The notes beneath the pieces are model-generated. The model made no database searches. It was not told the origin of the DNA and worked only from the letters and a program-made list of their open reading frames with translations. A program made the position numbers and the translations under genes. Positions 1-6,387 of a stretch of 64,000 nt of DNA are shown here, piece after piece (the stretch's first letter is position 1; the number at the start of each line of letters is the position of its first letter). The stretch covers positions 150,103 to 214,102 of the forward strand of contig NZ_JAGYPF010000002.1 of NCBI RefSeq assembly GCF_018343535.1. Reading direction: 5' to 3'. This DNA is from Neobacillus rhizophilus. Its GTDB lineage: Bacteria > Bacillota > Bacilli > Bacillales > Cytobacillaceae.

Positions 1-1537
1 TCGCTTCGTCTTTTTTATAAACAGCCTCTTTGTTATTTTCATCCTTCGGATACACATTGATGGCCTTGATTTTATCCGCCTTAATCATCTGCGCATAGTG
101 CGGTTCTGGGTTCACCGGAGATGATTGGATGACCTTCATTTTGCCGCTAATATCAATTAATTGCATTGATTCAGGGTGAGAAGGTCCGACAGACAGGTAG
201 CTGTCCTTGGCAATCTTGTTCAGAGCAACAAGCCAGTGGCCATCAGGTGATACAGTGTCTCCCTCAGCAGCAACAGAGTGTCCTGGCGAATATTGGACAG
301 GCACGCGGTCTAACGTCTTGCCGGTCTTCGGATCCCACTTCACGATTTCCGAAGAAATAAACATCGTTGTATAGGCCATGCCTTTGTCGTCAAACTGAGT
401 ATGAAGCGGTCCAAGTGCGTTTTCTGGATTTACTTCACGTTCCATCACAGATTTGTAGTTAATAATCGGAATGCCGTTTCTTTCACCGGCAAAGTCTTTG
501 TTTTCAATCGCTTTAAACGCTTTTTCAAAAGAAAATACGGTCATCGAAGGCGCTAGTTTGCCGGAAGCGATGAAATATTTGCCATCTGGCGTTACATCGA
601 CGCCGTGCGGCGATTTAGCTACAGGGACTAAATAAATGCCGCCTTTTTGTTTTTCAGGGTAAATCATTTTTTGACCGCCAACATCCTCGTATTGGCCATC
701 CTTAACCATTTTTTCTAGCTCTTTCCAGTTAAACAGAACGATGAAGTCACGGTCCGCCTGGGATGCGTTGATTTCCAGGTTCGTGGTTGCTTCCTCGGTG
801 TTATAAGTAGTCATGACAGCCCAGTCCTTGGAGCTCTTTTTACCAGCATCGGAAAGGTCATAGGACCAAGGTGGGAGCGCCACCTGATAGGCAATGTTCA
901 GCTTTGTATTTTTTTCATCAAAGGTAACGGCTGACATGACGCCGCGGTATTTTGTGCTGTAGTCATCAAGAGATTCATAGGCCTGCCCAAGCGGCACGGC
1001 AAAGCGGGTTGGCAGGAACATGTACTCGGTATTTTCCGTTACGAACGCTGCACAGTGTGGTCCGCTTGTATTAGGAACGTTCAGAATGTCTTTTACAGTA
1101 AAGGTTTTTAAATCCATGACAGCGGCGCGGCTGTTGCCGACGTCGGTGGCAAACATATACTTGCCGTCATAATCACCGTTTGTTTCTGAGAATGCCGGGT
1201 GGTGCAGGTCGCCCCACGTATAATCCCCCATCATTTTCTTGGAATGCTCATCAAAGCCGTATCCGGTTGCGGAATCCTGTGAGAAGACCGGGACGGTGCG
1301 GATTTGGCGCATCGAAGGCACGCCGTAAATAAACATTTGGCCGGAGTGGCCGCCGGATGCAAATAGATAATAATCATCCTTTTTGCCAAAAGGGACATAG
1401 ACCTTTTCGGCATCGCTCTTGTTGCTTGAGGATGCCGTTTCCGTCGTCTTTGCGTTTGACGAGAAATCGGCGAATGAGATTGTTGCTGCGGCGAATCCGG
1501 CTAGTAGTCCAGACGCGATTGGTACCCATTTTTTCAT
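1..1537 (-). CDS. nosZ: Nitrous-oxide reductase NosZ (partial, C-terminus off the left edge)
   Basis: Reduces N2O to N2, the last step of denitrification, outside the membrane using the CuA and CuZ copper centres. The frame is open from an ATG at 1537 to the window edge, giving 512 of the usual 610-650 residues; the C-terminal CuA domain is not in view. The N-terminus (MKKWVPIASGLLAGFAAA) is a Sec-type signal with no twin arginine, as in clade II enzymes. SGGHSGQMFIYGVPSMR begins at residue 61 and DLHHPAFSETNG at 110; H64, H112 and H113 are likely CuZ-region histidines. An AAGGTGG ribosome-binding site precedes the ATG. It lies 15 bp downstream of a cytochrome c gene, so the two are probably co-transcribed. 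The rest of a nos operon would lie to the left. Identification is firm; clade assignment is inference from the signal type. Confidence 0.95.
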   Translation of the reverse strand, partial: MKKWVPIASGLLAGFAAATISFADFSSNAKTTETASSSNKSDAEKVYVPFGKKDDYYLFASGGHSGQMFIYGVPSMRQIRTVPVFSQDSATGYGFDEHSKKMMGDYTWGDLHHPAFSETNGDYDGKYMFATDVGNSRAAVMDLKTFTVKDILNVPNTSGPHCAAFVTENTEYMFLPTRFAVPLGQAYESLDDYSTKYRGVMSAVTFDEKNTKLNIAYQVALPPWSYDLSDAGKKSSKDWAVMTTYNTEEATTNLEINASQADRDFIVLFNWKELEKMVKDGQYEDVGGQKMIYPEKQKGGIYLVPVAKSPHGVDVTPDGKYFIASGKLAPSMTVFSFEKAFKAIENKDFAGERNGIPIINYKSVMEREVNPENALGPLHTQFDDKGMAYTTMFISSEIVKWDPKTGKTLDRVPVQYSPGHSVAAEGDTVSPDGHWLVALNKIAKDSYLSVGPSHPESMQLIDISGKMKVIQSSPVNPEPHYAQMIKADKIKAINVYPKDENNKEAVYKKDEA

Positions 1538-1552
1538 TCGGTTAACACCACC

Positions 1553-2002
1553 TTATTTTTCAGATGCCTGCTTGAGCAGGTCTAGTACTTGCTTTTCTTC
1601 TTCATCAGTTAATGGATTTTTGCCGATAACGCCTAACATGACAGCCGATGTCGGTGCTTTTAGAAATTCCTCAATTGGTTTGCCGTGCTTGCCTTCAACG
1701 TTTACAAAGGCTTGGGATAGATCCGGTCCGACGGCACCGCCTTTTAGGTTGATCGCTTCCACGCTATGGCAGCCAAGGCATCCCTTTTTATTGAGGATAT
1801 TATCGTCATTTGCGCTGGATGTTGCGGCTGTTTCCTTAGGTTTGCTGGAATCATCCGCTGCTTTTTCCTTTGATACAGCCTGGGCTGTTTCCGGCACCTT
1901 ACCAGAGTCGCTGGAGTTTCCCATGATGACATCAAATACGAGGTATCCAAGCCCGAAGCCGAGCACGACGCTGATAGCAAAACTAATAAGAGCCTTTTTC
2001 AA
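1553..2002 (-). CDS. nosC: Membrane-anchored c-type cytochrome of the nos cluster
   Basis: A 149-residue protein with an N-terminal membrane anchor (about residues 5-27), a low-complexity linker rich in S, K, E and A, and one c-type heme domain. The heme motif CLGCH is at residues 75-79, and a methionine in SAVMLGVIG is a plausible sixth ligand. I chose the TTG at 2002 because an AAAGGAGGGGG ribosome-binding site lies just before it; a TTG at 2026 is in frame but lies upstream of that site. Small membrane cytochromes of this kind are encoded before nosZ in Gram-positive denitrifiers and are thought to pass electrons from the menaquinol pool to NosZ. The electron-donor role and the symbol rest on context. 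Confidence 0.85.
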   Translation of the reverse strand: MKKALISFAISVVLGFGLGYLVFDVIMGNSSDSGKVPETAQAVSKEKAADDSSKPKETAATSSANDDNILNKKGCLGCHSVEAINLKGGAVGPDLSQAFVNVEGKHGKPIEEFLKAPTSAVMLGVIGKNPLTDEEEKQVLDLLKQASEK

Positions 2003-2065
2003 ATTGTTCCCCCTCCTTTTTCTCAATTGAACAGCTTCATCCTAATCGTTTGTATTTTGTAAAAT

Positions 2066-2081
2066 TGTGACGTCCGTCACA
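2066..2081. promoter_or_regulatory. Crp/Fnr-type palindrome upstream of the nos genes
   Basis: TGTGACGTCCGTCACA is a perfect 7-bp inverted repeat around a 2-bp centre and fits the TGTGA-N6-TCACA consensus of Crp/Fnr proteins. It lies about 64 bp upstream of the cytochrome c start, in the region shared with the divergent regulator gene. Control of nosC-nosZ by an Fnr-type protein is inference. Confidence 0.8.
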
Positions 2082-2204
2082 GGAATTTAAGGTTTTATGA
2101 ACGATTTGTGAAAGGACCCGAAAATCCTATATTTTAAGCGTTTTTAAAAAAATGAACGTTCTGTGAAAACAAATTTCCCGTGTTGTTTTACCGATTTGGT
2201 TTTT

Positions 2205-2220
2205 TGTGAACCTTGTCACT
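2205..2220. promoter_or_regulatory. Second Crp/Fnr-type half-site pair next to the regulator gene
   Basis: TGTGAACCTTGTCACT matches TGTGA-N6-TCACT, the form known for Bacillus Fnr sites. It ends about 62 bp before the regulator start and could mediate autoregulation or act on the divergent nos promoter. No -10 element is assigned with confidence. Confidence 0.6.
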
Positions 2221-2282
2221 TCAATACTTAGGGAAATGTCTTACAAATAAGAGGAAAAAAACGAGTAAAGGTGGTGGGAAGG

Positions 2283-3010
2283 TTGGAACGAGTTAGAAAA
2301 TTGGTGGAACCGAATTTAGCTGTGATCCAGGAGGTAAAAAAAGAGAGCTTGCTCCGCAAGATTGTGATTTTTAGAGATTTATCACCAAAATCACTGAGCA
2401 TTATTGAACAGAGGATCCAAACGCTTGAGGTGAAAAAAGGAGAGGCGATTATTAAAGAGGTGTCTTTTTTGTTCATGATGGGTCGGTAAAGCTCGCCAAG
2501 CAGGATGAGAACGGGAATGAAATTATTGTCTGTGTAAAGCAAAAAGGGGATATATTCGCTGAAGCATGTCTATTCACACAGAAGACTGAATGTTATCCAG
2601 CAACAGCAACGATGCTCGAGGATGGGTGGCTGTTTTTTTTGGATAAGCAGGAACTCGAGCAGGATCTTTACCAATATCCGGAGCTTTCTATGCAAATGAT
2701 CCGCTATATGAGTGATGGCTTGAGGGAAATTACTGGTCAGTTAAGGGATGTGGCCCTGCTTGATGTGTATGCGAAAACGGTGAAGACACTTGAGCGGCTC
2801 GGACGGAAATTTAACACGGACTTCAAACGCTGGGAGATTGAAATCCCTTTAACTGTACAGGAATTCGCCACCGTTGTTGGCACATCGCGCGAAAGCATCA
2901 GTCGTGTTTTCTCAAAACTAAAAAAGGAAGAAATGATTGACTTGAAATCGAGGAAAATCATCATTCTTGATTGGTGCAAATTCTGTACCCTGCTTCATAA
3001 AGAATATTAA
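2283..3010 (+). pseudogene. Crp/Fnr-family transcription regulator with a frameshift
   Basis: Two overlapping reading-frame pieces together make one Crp/Fnr-type regulator of about 241 residues. The first (from TTG 2283, after AAAGGTGGTG) reads into ...GEAIIKE and stops at 2489 in the wrong frame. The second frame, from about 2462, reads VFFVHDGSVKLAKQDENGNE, then the dimerisation helix, and ends in a helix-turn-helix (LTVQEFATVVGTSRESISRV). Joining them needs one extra base at about 2457-2463, where GAGGTGTC probably stood as GAGGGTGTC, giving E-G-V. The C-terminus has a C-x2-C (WCKFC), which recalls the C-terminal cluster cysteines of B. subtilis Fnr, though a third nearby cysteine is not seen. 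The gene is divergent from nos. The deletion may be real or a base-calling error in a G run. Confidence 0.75.
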
Positions 3011-3014
3011 AAGG

Positions 3015-3059
3015 AAAGGGACCTGCCCACGCATTAAAAGCGGAAGGACGGGTCCCTTT
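3015..3059. terminator. Bidirectional terminator between the regulator and bshB2
   Basis: AAAGGGACC at 3015-3023 pairs with GGTCCCTTT at 3051-3059, with a partly paired interior. It sits between two convergent genes and has A/T runs on both sides, so it can serve both strands. Confidence 0.7.
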
Positions 3060-3065
3060 GTATAT

Positions 3066-3734
3066 TTAATCAAATTTGTACGTCCAAAAGCGCTCGTTGT
3101 TGATCCAGACCATGATTTGTGGGTCTTGATTTTTTAATTTTTCGGACACGTCGGCAAACATTTGCTCCGTTTGCGAGCGGTGTGCCTTGATGGCTGCTAG
3201 TTTTTTTTCCGCAACCGGGGTTATATCATTAATGATATCGGCCTCGCCAAGCTTTTCGATGCAATCGTTCGAGAAGGCAACGCAGTGTAAGGTCGGCCGT
3301 GCGGCTTCAGGCAGCCGCGCGGCGGCGCGGACGACGGCCGCACCGGTGGCGTCATGGTCGGGATGCACGGCATAGCCGGGATAAAAGGTGATGATTAAAG
3401 ATGGGTTTAACTCATCGATCAGGCCTGACATCACGTCGGCCAGCTTTTCTTCATCCTCAAATTCTACAGTTTTATCGCGGTAGCCGAGCATGCGTAAATC
3501 TTGGATGCCTAAAGCGCGGGCAGCTTCCTTTAGTTCCGCTTTTCTGATTTTCGGGAGATTTTCCCGATTGGTAAATGGCGGGTTCCCCATATTGCGGCCC
3601 ATTTCCCCCAGGGTTAAGCAGGCGTAAGTAACGGGGGTGCCATTTTTGATGTGAGTGGCTATTGTCCCGGATACTCCAAATGCTTCATCATCCGGATGTG
3701 GAAAGACAACTAGTACATGGCGTTCTTTTTCCAT
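3066..3734 (-). CDS. bshB2: Bacillithiol biosynthesis deacetylase BshB2
   Basis: A 222-residue LmbE-like zinc deacetylase. It would remove the acetyl group from GlcNAc-malate, the second step of bacillithiol synthesis, in the cytoplasm. The family zinc motif is at the N-terminus (VVFPHPDDEAFG, about residues 9-20), and the second metal histidine lies in AVHPDHDATG near residue 123. The length and whole-protein pattern fit YojG/BshB2 rather than BshB1. The ATG is preceded by GAAAGGAGAAT. It is 36 bp downstream of yojF on the same strand, the arrangement known in B. subtilis (yojF-yojG). Assignment to BshB2 over BshB1 rests on this neighbour and on sequence feel. Confidence 0.9.
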   Translation of the reverse strand: MEKERHVLVVFPHPDDEAFGVSGTIATHIKNGTPVTYACLTLGEMGRNMGNPPFTNRENLPKIRKAELKEAARALGIQDLRMLGYRDKTVEFEDEEKLADVMSGLIDELNPSLIITFYPGYAVHPDHDATGAAVVRAAARLPEAARPTLHCVAFSNDCIEKLGEADIINDITPVAEKKLAAIKAHRSQTEQMFADVSEKLKNQDPQIMVWINNERFWTYKFD

Positions 3735-3770
3735 TTTACATTCTCCTTTCAGGACTGACGCATGAAACCA

Positions 3771-4118
3771 CTATTCAAATGGAGTTGGGCTGATTTCTAA
3801 TGCGACGGCTAATTTCCCTTCATTGTCATGGCCGGCAAGCAGCAGCCGTCCCAGTTCATCGATTTCAAAATGAGTGATGCCCTCAGCGTAAATCCAGCCA
3901 AGGTTAATTTTTAAGCCCACCCGATAAGGGCCTTTTCCGGTAATTTTCCCTATTTCATACTGGACTTTGGCATTGCGGATATAAGCACCCGCCGAAAAAA
4001 AGGATTGATTGCGATGTGATGCGTAGGCACCGTTTGTGGTTTCAAGGTGAATATATACTTCTTTATTTACGAAGCTATTAATGGCTTCCTGTACTTGTTT
4101 GGTGTTCACTAGTTCCAA
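3771..4118 (-). CDS. yojF: YojF family protein (DUF1806)
   Basis: A 115-residue soluble protein recognised as YojF by its sequence (MELVNTKQVQEAINSFVNKE at the start, then a beta-rich body such as KITGKGPYRVGLKINLGWIY) and by its place directly upstream of bshB2. Its biochemical role is not established. The conserved pairing suggests a link with bacillithiol metabolism, but that is inference from gene order. No signal peptide, membrane segment or known catalytic motif is visible. The ATG at 4118 follows a GGGAGGAAT ribosome-binding site. Confidence 0.85.
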   Translation of the reverse strand: MELVNTKQVQEAINSFVNKEVYIHLETTNGAYASHRNQSFFSAGAYIRNAKVQYEIGKITGKGPYRVGLKINLGWIYAEGITHFEIDELGRLLLAGHDNEGKLAVALEISPTPFE

Positions 4119-4244
4119 GCTGATTCCTCCCTTCCCGTTATTTCTTATAAAAAATAGGATTTAGTCTACGAGATATTTTTCTTTAAGAATGTAACTATCA
4201 TACTAAAATTGGATAAAAAATGCGAAATGAATGCTCCGGGAAAT

Positions 4245-4373
4245 GTTGATTTCTGCTCCAGGGGCTCGCTTTCCGCGGGCGGTTCGGGGAGCCTCCTCAG
4301 CGCCTCTGGCGCCTGCGGGGTCTCCCCTGTCCCGTACTCCCGCAGGAGTCTCGCCCCTTCCGCTCCAATCAAC
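4245..4373. repeat. GC-rich dispersed palindromic repeat
   Basis: A GC-rich stretch unlike its AT-rich surroundings, bounded by GTTGATT at 4245 and its complement AATCAAC at 4367-4373. Inside are CGCTTTCCGCGGGCGG and GGAGTCTCGCCCCTTCCGC, and the element can fold into several strong stems. A fragment of it (GGGCGGTTCGTGGAGCC) appears near 22530. From general knowledge such elements recur across Bacillus genomes; copy number here cannot be checked. It fills most of the 326-bp gap between yojF and pdxK; I see no gene there. Confidence 0.65.
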
Positions 4374-4403
4374 TGGGGTTGCCGATCATTTCACATTTTT
4401 ATG

Positions 4404-4437
4404 AAAAAAGAAGAGCCGAACTTCATGTTCAGCTCTT
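4404..4437 (-). terminator. Terminator of pdxK
   Basis: On the minus strand, AAGAGCTGAAC pairs with GTTCGGCTCTT (one mismatch) around a 5-base loop and is followed by a T run (complement of 4404-4410). It lies 8 bp beyond the pdxK stop codon. Confidence 0.8.
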
Positions 4438-4444
4438 AAAGAAA

Positions 4445-5287
4445 TTATTCTGCGCAGTCTTCGCAGTATTCGGTTTTGCTTTTTGAACTGCGGTAAGCGC
4501 CGTGCCAGGTTGGGCCGACGTATTCATTTAGGCGGAAGCCCTGTTCGATGGCTGCGGCAATAAAGTCTTTCGCCACTTCGACTGCTTCAAAGACGGATTT
4601 CCCTTTCGCAAGTTCAGCTGTGACCGCGGATGAGTAGGTGCAGCCGGCGCCGTGCGTAAAGGTTGTATTATATTTTGGCGATTCGTAAATTCTGAATTCC
4701 TTGCCATCATAAAGAAGATCGACGGCATTTTCTTCAGACTGCAGTTTGCTGCCGCCCTTGATGAGAACATTTTTTGCCCCTAAATCAAAGATTTTTACAG
4801 CTGCCTCTTTCATTTCTTCCACTGTCCGCGGCGTTTTCATGCCGGCAAGCTGTCCGGCCTCAAACAGATTGGGTGTTACCACTAAACAGCGCGGCAATAA
4901 AAGTTCACGCATCGCATCGGTCGTTTCCGGGTTTAACACCTCGTCTTCGCCTTTACACACCATGACAGGGTCTATTACAACACGCTCTAGCTTGTGGGCA
5001 TCGATGGTTTTTGCAGCAATTTCAATTAACTCGACCGTTCCCAGCATACCTGTCTTCATTGCATCGATACCGACAGATAGAATGGTTTCCAGCTGCTTTT
5101 CAAGAATATCTGAAGCAATTGGGAACACGTTATGATGCCAGTTGTCTTTGGGATCCATCGTGACGATGCATGTCAGGGCACTCATACCATATACACCAAG
5201 CTCTTGGAACGTCTTCAAGTCCGCCTGAAGCCCCGCCCCGCCGCTTGAATCTGAACCAGCAATTGTCATTACTTTCTTAATGCTCAT
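4445..5287 (-). CDS. pdxK: Pyridoxal/pyridoxine kinase (ThiD-like ribokinase fold)
   Basis: A 280-residue ribokinase-fold kinase that phosphorylates B6 vitamers, with likely overlap to hydroxymethylpyrimidine. The N-terminal TIAGSDSSGGAGLQADLK (about residues 8-25) is the substrate-binding start of the ThiD/PdxK group; VIDPVMVCKG near 120 and the anion-hole motif THGAGCTYSSA near 212 follow. End-to-end similarity is to B. subtilis PdxK (YwdB, about 271 residues), which was named for pyridoxal kinase activity. The C-terminus is slightly longer and ends in a cysteine-bearing tail (TEYCEDCAE). The ATG follows an AGGAGTACATA ribosome-binding site. It stands alone with its own terminator. Confidence 0.88.
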   Translation of the reverse strand: MSIKKVMTIAGSDSSGGAGLQADLKTFQELGVYGMSALTCIVTMDPKDNWHHNVFPIASDILEKQLETILSVGIDAMKTGMLGTVELIEIAAKTIDAHKLERVVIDPVMVCKGEDEVLNPETTDAMRELLLPRCLVVTPNLFEAGQLAGMKTPRTVEEMKEAAVKIFDLGAKNVLIKGGSKLQSEENAVDLLYDGKEFRIYESPKYNTTFTHGAGCTYSSAVTAELAKGKSVFEAVEVAKDFIAAAIEQGFRLNEYVGPTWHGAYRSSKSKTEYCEDCAE

Positions 5288-5457
5288 TATGTACTCCTCC
5301 TAAAAAAGGCTTAATTATCACCCTATTATTATAATTCAACAGCAAAAAAACAACCAAAATAAACTTTTACAATGGTGCAATTGATTTTTTTCGCCTGTCG
5401 AAAGTGTTTGACAAAAAAGTGAAATATCCATCTTTTTTACTATTTTAATCAATTTAT

Positions 5458-5473
5458 TGTGATAAAAATTACT
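5458..5473. promoter_or_regulatory. Fnr-like site upstream of fdhD
   Basis: TGTGATAAAAATTACT fits TGTGA-N6-TTACT, one base from the Bacillus Fnr consensus. It lies 66 bp before the fdhD start, a usual position for activation around -41. It suggests anaerobic control of the formate dehydrogenase operon and links it to the nos region. Inference only. Confidence 0.55.
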
Positions 5474-5538
5474 TTCAAAAAACTCCTCTAAAATTACTCT
5501 ATTAATGAGAAATACTCTTCAAAGGTGGTGGGAAAACA

Positions 5539-6336
5539 ATGAACCACAAAAGTTGTCCCGACGAATATCCCATTTCATTAGTCATTAACGGGTACGAAAT
5601 GGCGGTTTTCCAATTGACAAAATTTGATCTCGAGGATTGGACATATGGCTATTTGTTTTCTGAAGGATTTATTCAGGCTGCAAATGATATTGAGTCCATC
5701 GTCATCAATGAAGATATGGGCAGCATCCATGTCACTTTAAGCGCAGCTTTTGATGAGGAGCAGGTCTTTTCAAAGAAGAAGCATTACACAGCAGGCTGTG
5801 GCAGGGGCGTTACATTTTTTTCAATGACAGATGTAAAGAACTTCGATAAGGTCACATCAAATCAAACCTATCAGCTTAGCTATCTTTTAAAAAAACGCAG
5901 TGAATTTGCACAGAACTCCCGTTTTTATTTGGAGACAGGCGGTATGCATGGCGCCTGCATTGTGGATGAAGAGGGAAATATAACCATTCGCGAGGATATC
6001 GGCCGGCATAATGCTGTCGATAAGATTATCGGACACGCCTTGAGAAACGGCTTGCGCCCCAATCGGCTTGTACTTCTTACAACCGGCAGGGTTTCATATG
6101 AAATGCTTTCAAAAGCAGCTAAATTCGGCTTTCCTGTTATCGGCTCGCGGACGGCCGCAACCAAGCAGGCCATCCAGCTGGCGCGGTACTTAAATATAGA
6201 AGTAATCGGCTATTTAAGAGGGAAAATGGCGATGATCTATACCGCGGCAGGCAGGGTCGAAAATGATGTAAACCCAGAGCCGCTCTTGGAGAGATGCTTT
6301 GAAGGGGGGAATCAGCCGGTAGAACTATATAGATAA
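5539..6336 (+). CDS. fdhD: FdhD sulfurtransferase for formate dehydrogenase
   Basis: FdhD moves sulfur from a cysteine desulfurase to the molybdenum cofactor and is needed for active formate dehydrogenase. The 265-residue protein has the family body: LEDWTYGYLFSEGFI near residue 33, RFYLETGGMHGACIVDE near 132, EDIGRHNAVDKIIG near 152, and LTTGRVSYEMLSKAAKFGFP near 180. The E. coli protein uses a C-x2-C loop; here the matching loop reads YTAGCGRG with a single cysteine at residue 87. The ATG follows AAAGGTGGTGGGAAAACA, the same kind of start region as in the regulator at 2283. It is the first gene of the formate dehydrogenase cluster, 51 bp before the catalytic subunit. Confidence 0.93.
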   Translation: MNHKSCPDEYPISLVINGYEMAVFQLTKFDLEDWTYGYLFSEGFIQAANDIESIVINEDMGSIHVTLSAAFDEEQVFSKKKHYTAGCGRGVTFFSMTDVKNFDKVTSNQTYQLSYLLKKRSEFAQNSRFYLETGGMHGACIVDEEGNITIREDIGRHNAVDKIIGHALRNGLRPNRLVLLTTGRVSYEMLSKAAKFGFPVIGSRTAATKQAIQLARYLNIEVIGYLRGKMAMIYTAAGRVENDVNPEPLLERCFEGGNQPVELYR

Positions 6337-6387
6337 ACATAAAAAAATGGGATGTTCTATTCATTACTCTTGGGAAGGAGATTGGAA

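Noticed and set aside
4209-4439. Small gene across the GC-rich repeat between yojF and pdxK
   Set aside because: The reading frame lies within a palindromic repeat, has no ribosome-binding site and overlaps the pdxK terminator.
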